NCBI GenBank assembly: GCA_004299485.1 | Contig: SCQP01000014.1 | Location: forward strand, 1 to 64,000 | Reading direction: 5' to 3' | Source of the DNA: Acidobacteriota bacterium | GTDB taxonomy: Bacteria; Acidobacteriota; Terriglobia; Terriglobales; SCQP01 | Length of the DNA stretch: 64,000 bases | Shown: positions 37,421-45,168 of the stretch, piece after piece | How positions within the stretch are numbered: the stretch's first letter is position 1 | Layout of the letters: every line of letters begins with the position of its first letter | Program-made: the position numbers and the translations under genes | The notes under the pieces: generated by a model | What the model was told of the DNA's origin: nothing | The model's input: the letters and a program-made list of their open reading frames with translations, nothing else | Database searches by the model: none

Positions 37421-37425
37421 AGCCA

Positions 37426-38109
37426 ATGACCGTACTGCTGGAAACCGTAGCTGCATCCGTCGCTTTCCACTGGCAGCGCCGTCAGCCCCGGCTTCTGCAC
37501 GTATCCGTTTCGAGCGTACTCGGCCTGGCGGTGCCGGTGGCCAGCGCCCGCAAGCTTCGGCATGCGCTCGACCAGGAGTTGGACCGCCTCGAGGCTGGCT
37601 GCCGAAATCGCTCGGCTCCAGCCGTGGCTACTCTGCGCTGCTGGCCCGCCTCCGCAGGAGCGATGCTGGACCTGGGTTTTGAGGGAAGCGTGCGGCGGCG
37701 TTGGCATTTCCCGCCGGCGCCGTTGAGTGGCGCGGCTTGGCGTGCGCGCCGCGGGCGGCGTGCGCTACCAGCTCAGCCTATGGCTCACACGCCAACCGCA
37801 AGGATTTGTCTGCTCAGTCCAAACCCGGAGCTGGCGGGTTGGGCACAAGCGGCTGCGCTGGGGCTGGATTTAGGCGGTGTCGTCACCGTCGCAACCGTCC
37901 GGCAAGCCTACCGTTGGCTGGCGACCCACCCAACCGGTCGGCTCCTCCTGCTGGACGGCAGCAGCGGCCTTTGGTGTATCGATTTGAGTGGAACATATGC
38001 CCCGGAACGATTAGCAAGGCCCGATGTGGCAGGTCTCACCACCCTGATGCGTAAAATATTCCACCACATCCCAGAACTTCCTGCTGAATCTGACAAAATT
38101 GCCGCCTAA
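37426..38109 (+). CDS. Hypothetical protein after accA
   Basis: A 227-residue frame starting 5 bp after the accA stop. The first 117 residues are basic and poorly structured by eye, with a helix 'ARKLRHALDQELDRLEAG'. From residue 123 on, the sequence looks like a Rossmann/receiver-type alpha-beta domain: 'ARICLLSPNPELAGWAQAAA', 'GGVVTVATVRQAYRWLATH', 'GRLLLLDGSSGLWCIDL', but the aspartates expected of a response regulator are not placed correctly. I recognise no family. The downstream part could be a separate gene starting at an internal ATG (residue 118). The gene is kept because of its position in the dnaE-accA operon and the absence of a better frame on either strand. Confidence 0.5.
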   Translation: MTVLLETVAASVAFHWQRRQPRLLHVSVSSVLGLAVPVASARKLRHALDQELDRLEAGCRNRSAPAVATLRCWPASAGAMLDLGFEGSVRRRWHFPPAPLSGAAWRARRGRRALPAQPMAHTPTARICLLSPNPELAGWAQAAALGLDLGGVVTVATVRQAYRWLATHPTGRLLLLDGSSGLWCIDLSGTYAPERLARPDVAGLTTLMRKIFHHIPELPAESDKIAA

Positions 38110-38153
38110 GCCGGCATACGCTCGCCAAATCTTGTGTTTTCAGAAGAGCGCAC

Positions 38154-38171
38154 TTTGGCACGGGACGTGCT
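38154..38171 (+). promoter_or_regulatory. Sigma-54-type -24/-12 promoter element
   Basis: TTGGCACGGGACGTGCT: GG at 38157-38158 and GC at 38169-38170 are exactly 10 bp apart, as required by RpoN, and T-T-G-G-C-A-C-G is the full consensus -24 box. One base of the -12 box differs (GTGC instead of TTGC). Transcription would start near 38182. The element lies after the stop of the hypothetical gene and before a strong terminator. Confidence 0.5.
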
Positions 38172-38181
38172 TAGTGTTAAA

Positions 38182-38243
38182 GCAGACGAAGTGGCGCAAC
38201 CTGAGGAGGGGTTCGGATTGTAATCAGTATCCGAGCCCCTTTT
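38182..38243 (+). ncRNA. Predicted short RNA from the sigma-54-type promoter
   Basis: If the -24/-12 element is used, the transcript would run only about 60 bases before the terminator at 38208-38243. There is no open reading frame of note. The unpaired 5' part contains CCUGAGGAGGGG, which is rich in Shine-Dalgarno-like purines. This is a prediction from element order, not a recognised RNA family. Confidence 0.3.
38208..38243 (+). terminator. Rho-independent terminator of the dnaE-accA operon
   Basis: GGGGTTCGGAT (38208-38218) pairs with ATCCGAGCCCC (38229-38239) in an 11-bp stem with one G-U pair, followed by four T residues. The plus-strand genes end upstream and the convergent minus-strand gene ends at 38259. 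Confidence 0.75.
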
Positions 38244-38258
38244 CATTTGTGGAAAAGC

Positions 38259-39200
38259 TTAGTGCACGATCGCCGTAAGTAGGTCACTCGACATCAGCGC
38301 CTGCACGGATGACACAGGCGCGGAAATTTGCAGGAAAGCGTCGTTGCCGGCGGAGTCTACCTGCACCTGCTGCAGCAGGGCTTTTGCGGCTGCGTTCTGC
38401 TCTTGCCGCTGGCGCATGGCGATGTCGGCGTCCATCGCAGTTGCCAAGGCAGCGGCACTGAGAGCATCGGTGGTCATCATCTCCAGGTTCACCTGCACGT
38501 CGTTGGCAAAACTGATGGTATAACGCGCCCCTTGAAAGCGCTTGGCAATGAGCTTGCCGGCCAACTGGTTTGCCTGAGCCCCGATCAGTCCCCGCACCAT
38601 CGACTGGGCTCCACCGGCATCGAGCACACTCCAAACGTCGCTCGACTGTGTGCCGGCGATGAGATTGGTCATGGCTTCGTTTTGGCTCAACGGCGAAGCG
38701 CCTTGTTGCGTCTGGATCGCCTGCGTAATAGCATTACGGGCGCCAAAAACGATGGTCGCCGGATCAGGTACGAAGAAGTCCAGCCCGTTCGAGCTATACA
38801 CGCTCACGCCATCGATCTGCGGGGGATTGGGGTTCTGCTTGGTTTTGTGGAAGAACTTGGACAGGTTGAGGCTGCCGAAATTGCCCTCCGCGATACCGAG
38901 CAGGCCTACACCCTTGCCGTCGGAATAGGTGGCGAAGGTGAGCCGGTTGAGATCCGTGGCCGCATCGATGCCGCCAGTGACCAGCATTGCCTGAAGGCCG
39001 CGCATGCCAGGTGGCAGCACGCGGCTCTCCAGCTCTTGGGAAATCGGCTGATCGGCCAGGCGGTGATAGTTAACCGAGATGATCTGTCGCGTGCTATTGG
39101 GCAGGACCGATTGGGCCTGCGAACTCAGGGTTGCGGCCGAAGCGTTGACGCTCGCAAAGAGCGCCGCCCCGGCCAGGATGGCAAGGATTCGTTTCCGCAT
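38259..39200 (-). CDS. Secreted hypothetical protein
   Basis: A 313-residue protein with a clear signal peptide (MRKRILAILAGAALFASVNASAA). The mature protein has repeated amphipathic segments, including 'LPNSTRQIISVNYHRLADQP' in part, 'TDLNRLTFATYSDGKGVGLLGIAEGNF' in part, and 'RYTISFANDVQVNLEMMTTDALSAAALA' in part. It resembles the uncharacterised exported proteins that are common in Acidobacteriota genomes, with 'SDVWSVLDAGGAQSMVRGL' as a typical helix; I know no function. The ATG at 39200 is chosen because it gives the signal peptide; a GTG four codons upstream also exists. The gene lies 63 bp after the large SBBP-repeat gene and may be co-transcribed with it. Confidence 0.7.
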   Translation of the reverse strand: MRKRILAILAGAALFASVNASAATLSSQAQSVLPNSTRQIISVNYHRLADQPISQELESRVLPPGMRGLQAMLVTGGIDAATDLNRLTFATYSDGKGVGLLGIAEGNFGSLNLSKFFHKTKQNPNPPQIDGVSVYSSNGLDFFVPDPATIVFGARNAITQAIQTQQGASPLSQNEAMTNLIAGTQSSDVWSVLDAGGAQSMVRGLIGAQANQLAGKLIAKRFQGARYTISFANDVQVNLEMMTTDALSAAALATAMDADIAMRQRQEQNAAAKALLQQVQVDSAGNDAFLQISAPVSSVQALMSSDLLTAIVH

Positions 39201-39263
39201 ACAGCTACCCACATGGTAGCAGGATCACAGGATTTTAGCGCCTCGCGCCTTGCCCGGTGTCGC

Positions 39264-42203
39264 CTAATTGACGGTCAAGTTCACTTTTTGTGAGTGGGTG
39301 GCTTGGCCAGCGGTACCGGTGAACGTGAGGCTATAGTTGCCTGCGGGCGTTCCCTGGTTCGTCGTCTTACCGCCACAACCGGCGGCTGCGAACGACAGTC
39401 CGAGCAGCACCGCAGTCCCCACCCAGCCCACGCGACGACGCATACCCCGCATCCGCAGTCCGTAAATGGCGCCAGTGAGCGCCAGCGCCAATCCGAACAG
39501 GGCGATCCAGAACCAGGGACCCGACGGCGGAGCGCTGAACCAAGGCACGATGGCCGGTCTCACGGTCGTGGTCACCGTCATGGTCGCGATCGAAGTGCTG
39601 GTGCCATTCATGGTGAGCGAAGCTGGCGAGGGCGTACAAGTGGCGTTCTGTGTCGTGCCGATGCCCGTGCAGCTCAGCTTGACCACGCCCGTGTAGCCGG
39701 TAGCTGGCGCTAGGTCAACTTCAAAGCTGGCGCTGGCGCCGGCCGCGATGGTTTGGTTGATGGGTGTCACACTCACCGAAAAGTCCCCGCCGCTGCCACT
39801 CAGCGGCAGCGTTTCTGATCCGGAGGGGCTGTTGTCGGTGATCACCAGCGTTCCGTTCTGCGTGCCCGTGGCCGTTGGCGTGAACACCACGCTGATGGTA
39901 CAGCTTTGCGTGGGCTGCAGTGTGGAATTGTTTGCCGAGCAGGTATCCGTCTCCGAATAGGGCCCGGTGGTCGTAATGGATTTGATAATCAGCGCCAATT
40001 CGCCGCCGTTGGTGAAGGTCACCGTTTGCGCCGCACTTTTCACGGTCGGCGCCTGTGCCGGAAAGCCCATGGCCGGAGGCGAGAACACGCCTTGCGCCGC
40101 TACGACATAACGCGCGACAAAGGCATCTGTCGAGCTGTTTAGACTGGTCTGGAATGTACCCGCGGTCACCGGGAAATTATTCGAGCTGGTGGTTCCCACC
40201 AGATCGATATCGCCATTGGCATCGATTCCCATGCCATTGACCGCGTCATTTTCCCGGCCGCCGAGGTAGCTATAGAACAGGAATGGGTTGGCGCTATTCG
40301 GGCCGGCTGGACCCAGCTTCGCCAGGAAGCCATCGACTGCGCCGCCGGGCGTGTTTTGAGTGGCATTGGATGTGGCCGGCAGGCTGGCCGATGAGGTATA
40401 GCCGGCAATGTAAACGTCGTCGGTGCTGTCGACCGCAATGGCGGTTGCCACTCCGCTCGGCGCTGCGCCCAGGTAAGCACCCCAAACCAGCTGCGAGCCA
40501 GAGGAGTTGAACTTGGCCACGAACGCATCGCCGTTCCCCGCAAAACTGCTCGCGCAGCTCGAGAAGGGGCAAAACAAGTTGCTGGAGTTGGTGCTGCCAG
40601 CCACGTACACGTTGTCCGCCGTATCGACCGTGACGGCATTGATGGCATCGGCGCCGCTGCCGCCCAAATAGGTCGCCCAACCGATGCTGGTGCCGGCGCG
40701 GGGAATCATGGCGATGAAGCCATCGAAGTTGCCGCCGATTTGCGGCTGGTGGGCACCCGCGGTTACCGGAAAGTTAGTCGAAGCGGTGGCCCCGCCAACG
40801 ACAACATTGCCCGTCTGATCCACGGCAATGGCGTTGCCGTTGTCTATGTCGGAGCCGCCCAGGTAGGTCGCGTAAAGCGTCGAAGTACCGGCCGCGCTGA
40901 TGCCGGCGACAAATGCATCGGTCTTGCCTGCCATGGTCTTCTGCGGAGCCGTCGCGCTTACGGGGAAATCCGTGGATGAGGTGGTGCCGGTAATGAAGGC
41001 TTCACCCTGGGGATCGACGGCAATGGCTGCTGCCTTGTCATCTCCGGTGCCGCCCAAATAGGTCGAATAATCAAGCTTGGCGCCGCCGACTGCGAATTTG
41101 GTCACGAAGGCATCGTAGCCGCCGGCGTTCGCGGCCTGGATGGGCGGGACTGCCGCCGTGGTGGGGAAATTCGTTGAATTCGTAAAGCCGGTGACGTAGG
41201 CGGCGCCGGTAGAATCGACGGCGATGCCGGTGGCTTCATCGTCGCCGTTGCCGCCCAAATAGGTCGAATAGATCAGCGATTTGCCGTCGGCGGAGATTTC
41301 GGTCACGAAGGCGTCATTGCTGCTGGTGCTGAACGAACCGGGCGCATCTTTCGCCTGGAAGGCGCTCTGCACCGGAAAGTCGGTAGATATTGTGAAACCG
41401 GCAACGTAGCCATTGCCTTTGGAGTCAACGGCTACCGCGTTGGCCTGGTTGTAAGAGGTGCCGCCCAGCAGGCTGGCGAAAGCTAGAATCGGGTCGACTA
41501 TGAGCGTACGGTTCGCATCATAGGCGCCTACCACCAAGCCCACGCGATCATCCGGCAGCAGGCGGTACTGTACCCGGACGGCGTGACGGCGACCGTTTAC
41601 GGACTGGTAGGCGAGCGGCGTGCGCAGACTGACGCCATGGGCCAAGGTAAGGCTGCCATCCGCGCCAAGATACGGTGAGGCCCCGCGAAATGCCATTTGC
41701 ACGGCTGCCGGGGAGGCATGGGGCGCCAACTTCAGGTCGAATTCGACCTGACCATCATGACCGTAATAGGTGACACCCACGCCCGGATATATTTTCGCAA
41801 AATCGACCTTGCGATAGCTACGGACGGAAACCAGTCCAGAGCCGAGCCAATAGTGAACCGGCGAGGCGACAGCTTGCCGGCCCTGCGCGGCGGGTGCAGC
41901 CGTGGCGCCGGCAAACCTCATCCCGACGGCGCCCTGCTTCGTCTTCACGACCATACCCCGCGCGGTAAGAAACACGATGGTGCCCCGGCTGCGCGCCAAA
42001 AATTGAGCCTGGGAGGCCGTCTGGCCCTGATTCGCCTCAAAGGTCAGCGGAATCTGGGCATACTGCGCCTTCAGGCGCGAGGACTGCTTCCCGGCCGGCG
42101 CTTGCGCCAGTGCTACCGCCGCGGCCAGTGCCACGACTGCCCCGGTCAGGGACAGGGTTGAAGCAAAACGCGAATTCGGACACGACAGTTTCCACATAGA
42201 CAT
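39264..42203 (-). CDS. Large secreted SBBP-repeat protein with C-terminal membrane anchor
   Basis: A 979-residue exported protein. After a signal region (SLTGAVVALAAAVALAQA) comes an N-terminal module of about 200 residues (LTFEANQGQTASQAQFLARS; YWLGSGLVSVRSYRKVDFAKIYPGV) that regularly precedes SBBP repeats. Then about eight beta-propeller-like repeats follow, each with 'DAFV-x-K/E-x-G/S' and 'YSTYLGGxGDDxAxxIAVDxxGxxYVTGxTxSxxFP'-like elements. Two Ig-like modules follow ('VTFTNGGELALIIKSITTTG', 'FSVSVTPINQTIAAGASASF'). Near the end is a membrane span (WFWIALFGLALALTGAIYGL) and a small Gly-rich tail with a C-G-G-K element. It is likely a surface protein for adhesion or polymer binding. A TTG further upstream is possible; the ATG at 42203 gives a better signal. 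Confidence 0.85.
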   Translation of the reverse strand: MSMWKLSCPNSRFASTLSLTGAVVALAAAVALAQAPAGKQSSRLKAQYAQIPLTFEANQGQTASQAQFLARSRGTIVFLTARGMVVKTKQGAVGMRFAGATAAPAAQGRQAVASPVHYWLGSGLVSVRSYRKVDFAKIYPGVGVTYYGHDGQVEFDLKLAPHASPAAVQMAFRGASPYLGADGSLTLAHGVSLRTPLAYQSVNGRRHAVRVQYRLLPDDRVGLVVGAYDANRTLIVDPILAFASLLGGTSYNQANAVAVDSKGNGYVAGFTISTDFPVQSAFQAKDAPGSFSTSSNDAFVTEISADGKSLIYSTYLGGNGDDEATGIAVDSTGAAYVTGFTNSTNFPTTAAVPPIQAANAGGYDAFVTKFAVGGAKLDYSTYLGGTGDDKAAAIAVDPQGEAFITGTTSSTDFPVSATAPQKTMAGKTDAFVAGISAAGTSTLYATYLGGSDIDNGNAIAVDQTGNVVVGGATASTNFPVTAGAHQPQIGGNFDGFIAMIPRAGTSIGWATYLGGSGADAINAVTVDTADNVYVAGSTNSSNLFCPFSSCASSFAGNGDAFVAKFNSSGSQLVWGAYLGAAPSGVATAIAVDSTDDVYIAGYTSSASLPATSNATQNTPGGAVDGFLAKLGPAGPNSANPFLFYSYLGGRENDAVNGMGIDANGDIDLVGTTSSNNFPVTAGTFQTSLNSSTDAFVARYVVAAQGVFSPPAMGFPAQAPTVKSAAQTVTFTNGGELALIIKSITTTGPYSETDTCSANNSTLQPTQSCTISVVFTPTATGTQNGTLVITDNSPSGSETLPLSGSGGDFSVSVTPINQTIAAGASASFEVDLAPATGYTGVVKLSCTGIGTTQNATCTPSPASLTMNGTSTSIATMTVTTTVRPAIVPWFSAPPSGPWFWIALFGLALALTGAIYGLRMRGMRRRVGWVGTAVLLGLSFAAAGCGGKTTNQGTPAGNYSLTFTGTAGQATHSQKVNLTVN

Positions 42204-42336
42204 GATCTGCTTAGACTCTCTCAATCGGGATCGGAAGGCTGCGGTCGATCACGGGCAGAGCGGTACCGGCCATGCCGGCGCCGGCAGAGCCGGACTATTT
42301 AGAAGAATCATCCCCAAACCAGTGCCTCAGAGTCAA
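42204..42336 (-). promoter_or_regulatory. Promoter and structured leader of the SBBP gene
   Basis: On the minus strand TTGACT (42336-42331) and GATGAT (42312-42307) are 18 bp apart. The predicted leader of about 95 bases is GC-rich and can fold: CCGGC/GCCGG arms occur several times between 42275 and 42295, and GGCAGAGC/GCTCTGCC arms repeat around 42253-42290. I compared it by eye with the c-di-GMP-I riboswitch, common upstream of surface-protein genes, and did not find its conserved core. Confidence 0.4.
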
Positions 42337-42350
42337 GCAAAAAGAGCGCT

Positions 42351-42416
42351 TATGGCCCAGTTCGGAGGATCCCGGAGTGCCAGCGGCGCATCCTGCCGGG
42401 AATCGAAGCCCGCCGG
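42351..42416 (+). repeat. Dispersed repeat, truncated copy C
   Basis: Matches the inner part of copies A and B in the plus-strand direction of copy B: CGGAGGATCCCGGAGTGCCAGC and TGCCGGGAATCGAAGCCCGC in pieces. The palindrome-T-tract end is missing. It abuts the stop of ftcD. Confidence 0.6.
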
Positions 42417-42419
42417 AGG

Positions 42420-43916
42420 CTACGCTTGCAAGCGATCCAGCGCCGCTTCCAGGCGCTGGCGGTCGGGATCGGAGGCCTCCAAACCTTCACAATTGATCCG
42501 GACATTGTCGCGGGCGCCGGTGAATCCCGCTTCGGCCAGGGCGAGTGCGGTGCTCACGTCACTGGCCATTGCCGCAGGCGTTTGCGGGGCGGCGCGTTCT
42601 AGCAGGTCGCGCAGTTTGCGGCAGCGGGTGGCGACCCCAAGGGGCACGTCGGCAGCCAGCACCGTAGCCGCATGAATGGCCTGCGCGCGGCTGCCTTGTT
42701 CCGCCTCGGTGGCTTTGGGCAAGCGGCGGGCGGCGCGAATAGCGAGGAACGCTTCGCTGTCTTCATCGGTCGCGCGTGTCAGTTGTTCGCTCAAGGTGGC
42801 GAATTCACGCTCGGCTCCGTCCCAAACCGCCGTGTCGGTACCGGCTTTGCGCGCCTTCGCACGGGCCAGCCGCGCCACCATGGTGCCGAGCGCCGCCGCC
42901 ATTGCTCCGGTCGCGGCGGCTGCGGTGCCGCCCCCCGGCGCCGGTTCCTCCGACGCCAGTGCATCGAGAAACGGCCGCAGCGTGTTCGCCTGCTTCACGG
43001 GCAGAGCCTTCAGAACCCTTTCAACACGCGTTTCAATGACCATTTCCGCGTCGAAGGCGACGAACTTCAGCATTTCCGCCGCGGCCTCTTCCAGCGCCTT
43101 CCGGGGGACCAATCCGATCAGTTCGCTCTCCACCGGCGTTGCGCCGTGCTTGGCGGCTTCGGTGGTAACGGTATGCCAGGCCGTGGCGAGAGAGGTGGTT
43201 TCAAAATCCGTCAAGTTCATCGAAACTTGTGCGCGCGGCGGGTGGCTGAGCAGCACACCCATGCCTTTCACCGCGGGCAGGCCGCCGCTCGATGTGCGCA
43301 CTGCCTTGGCAACGGCCTTGGCCACCGCCAGATCGGCGGTGTCCAGATTGATGTTGTAGGCAATCAGGAACTTGCGCGCGCCCACCACTGTCGCTCCGGC
43401 CGAAGGGTGCAGCCGGCAGTCGGGGAAGGGAAGACCGAAATCGGGGGTGCGGCCAGGATCGGTCTTGACCAGTTCGGAAACGCCTTCAAATTGTCCCTTG
43501 CGGATGTTCTCGAGACCGCGCCGGTCTTCACGCCGTGCCGCGGCTTCATAGAGGTACACGGGAATCTGATACCGCTTCCAGATTTCCTCGCCCGCCCACT
43601 CGGCCAACCGGACGCATTCTTCCAGGGTTGCGCCTGCCAGCGGAACGAAGGGCACCACGTCGGTGGCGCCCAGCCGGGGATGCGCACCCTGATGACGGCG
43701 CAAGTCGATTCGTTGCGCGGCAAGGCCGACGCCACGCACGGCGGCTTCGGCCACGGCTTTGGCTTCACCGGCCAGGGTGATCACGGACCGGTTATGATCC
43801 GCATCCATTTCCTGCGCCAGCAGGGATACGCCCGGCACGGTAAGCATGGCTTGCACAATTTCGCCGACGACGGCCGCGTTGCGGCCCTCGCTGAAGTTAG
43901 GAACACATTCAATCAT
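42420..43916 (-). CDS. ftcD: Bifunctional glutamate formimidoyltransferase / cyclodeaminase
   Basis: Last step of one histidine-degradation route: moves the formimino group from formiminoglutamate to tetrahydrofolate and then deaminates it to 5,10-methenyl-THF. Residues 1-320 are the formiminotransferase part: 'ECVPNFSEGRN', 'DADHNRSVITLAG', 'HQGAHPRLGATDVVPF' (with the catalytic His after G-A). The rest is the cyclodeaminase four-helix bundle ('APGGGTAAAATGAMAAALGTMVARL', shown in part, 'TDEDSEAF', 'AADVPLGVA'). The fused order is like the animal FTCD enzyme, while many bacteria keep two genes. The start at 43916 overlaps the hutI stop by 8 bp; an ATG two codons upstream is possible. The gene ends at repeat copy C. 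Confidence 0.93.
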   Translation of the reverse strand: MIECVPNFSEGRNAAVVGEIVQAMLTVPGVSLLAQEMDADHNRSVITLAGEAKAVAEAAVRGVGLAAQRIDLRRHQGAHPRLGATDVVPFVPLAGATLEECVRLAEWAGEEIWKRYQIPVYLYEAAARREDRRGLENIRKGQFEGVSELVKTDPGRTPDFGLPFPDCRLHPSAGATVVGARKFLIAYNINLDTADLAVAKAVAKAVRTSSGGLPAVKGMGVLLSHPPRAQVSMNLTDFETTSLATAWHTVTTEAAKHGATPVESELIGLVPRKALEEAAAEMLKFVAFDAEMVIETRVERVLKALPVKQANTLRPFLDALASEEPAPGGGTAAAATGAMAAALGTMVARLARAKARKAGTDTAVWDGAEREFATLSEQLTRATDEDSEAFLAIRAARRLPKATEAEQGSRAQAIHAATVLAADVPLGVATRCRKLRDLLERAAPQTPAAMASDVSTALALAEAGFTGARDNVRINCEGLEASDPDRQRLEAALDRLQA

Positions 43917-45168
43917 GGCCATGGCTTTCGATCCACACTCCATTCTGTACAACCGCACGGCAGAGATTCTGACCGGCGTAGTAGGGAATTGCGCGATAGT
44001 CGCCGGCGGCAAAAATGGCCAGGTCGGCGCGCTTACCCGGCGCGAGCGAACCGCAAATGCCGGCGCGGGCCAGTGCCGCGGCGCCATTGATGGTCACCGC
44101 CGTCCAGGCCTCGGCGGGCGTGAGTCGCATACCGTTGCAGGCGATGCTCATGACCAGCGGCAGCGACAGAATCGGACAGGTGCCGGGATTGAAGTCGGTG
44201 GCGAGGGCGACAGCCGCGCCCGCCTCGATCAGCATGCGTGCGGGCGCATAGGTCTGGCCCAGAAAAAAATTGGCGCCCGGAATCAACGTGGCGACAGTTT
44301 CGGCACGGCCCAAGAGGGCGGCGTCAGCGGCACGTGCCGCGTCACAATGATCGACCGATACTGCGCCAAGCTCGATGCCAAGGCCGATGCCGCCCATGGG
44401 AGCGAATTGCTCAGCGTGAAGTTTCAACTGTAAGTCCCGGGCGCGGGCCGCTTCGAGGATTTGCCGGCTTTCGGCCAGCGTGAAGGCGCTGGGATCGCAA
44501 AAAACGTCGGCAAACTCCGGCGCCGCATCGCCAAGGGCACAAACGGCATCGAGCATCGTGGTGCTCACCAGGGCGACGTAACGGGCGCGGTCGTTGACGA
44601 ACTCCGGGGGGACAATGTGCGCACCCAAAAATGTAGGCGCCACGTCGCCGCCGGCAGCGAGCGCAGCGGCGTGCGCCGCCCGCAAGCTCTTGCATTCGGC
44701 CTCAACCGTAAGACCATAACCGGATTTCACTTCGATCGTGGTGGTGCCAGCGGCGCGCGCTTGCCGGATCCAGAAGGCGGCTTGATGGGTCAAATCGCTT
44801 TCACTGGCGGTGCGTACCGCTTCGAGACTCGAGCGGATGCCGCCGCCGGCCGCGGCAATTTCCTGGTAGCTGGTGCCGGCCAGGCGGCGCTCATAGTCGG
44901 CCATGCGCGGCGCGGCGAAAACCAGGTGCGTATGCGGATCGCACAGTCCCGGGGTCACCAGCATTCCTGAGCAGTCGTGAGTTGCAACCCCGCTGGGGGC
45001 CCGCGCCGCGACCGCATCGTTTGGTCCGGCGGCTACGATTTGCCCTTTGTCGATGAGGACGGCCCCGTCGCGCACCAGGCCCAGATCGTTCATCTCCGTC
45101 CCCCGCCGCGCGCGGTCCGGACCGGCGAGGGTCAGCAGTTGGGTCGCATGCGTGAGGAGCAGCGCCAT
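43909..45168 (-). CDS. hutI: Imidazolonepropionase
   Basis: Opens the ring of imidazolone-5-propionate to yield N-formimino-L-glutamate. Metal-dependent amidohydrolase of 419 residues with the first metal motif 'LCDPHTHLVFA' (H-x-H), 'TTIEVKSGYGLTVEAE', 'LHAEQFAPMG' with a His and Glu, 'VDHCDAA' and the Asp in 'ATDFNPGTCP', all diagnostic of HutI. Length is normal. Its ATG directly follows the hutU stop with no gap, and its 3' end overlaps ftcD, so the three genes are translationally coupled in pathway order. Confidence 0.95.
   Translation of the reverse strand: MALLLTHATQLLTLAGPDRARRGTEMNDLGLVRDGAVLIDKGQIVAAGPNDAVAARAPSGVATHDCSGMLVTPGLCDPHTHLVFAAPRMADYERRLAGTSYQEIAAAGGGIRSSLEAVRTASESDLTHQAAFWIRQARAAGTTTIEVKSGYGLTVEAECKSLRAAHAAALAAGGDVAPTFLGAHIVPPEFVNDRARYVALVSTTMLDAVCALGDAAPEFADVFCDPSAFTLAESRQILEAARARDLQLKLHAEQFAPMGGIGLGIELGAVSVDHCDAARAADAALLGRAETVATLIPGANFFLGQTYAPARMLIEAGAAVALATDFNPGTCPILSLPLVMSIACNGMRLTPAEAWTAVTINGAAALARAGICGSLAPGKRADLAIFAAGDYRAIPYYAGQNLCRAVVQNGVWIESHGHD

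Noticed and set aside
43917-44087. N-terminal extension of FtcD by about 57 residues.
   Set aside because: It lies within hutI and lacks similarity; the family begins close to M-I-E-C-V-P-N-F-S-E-G.
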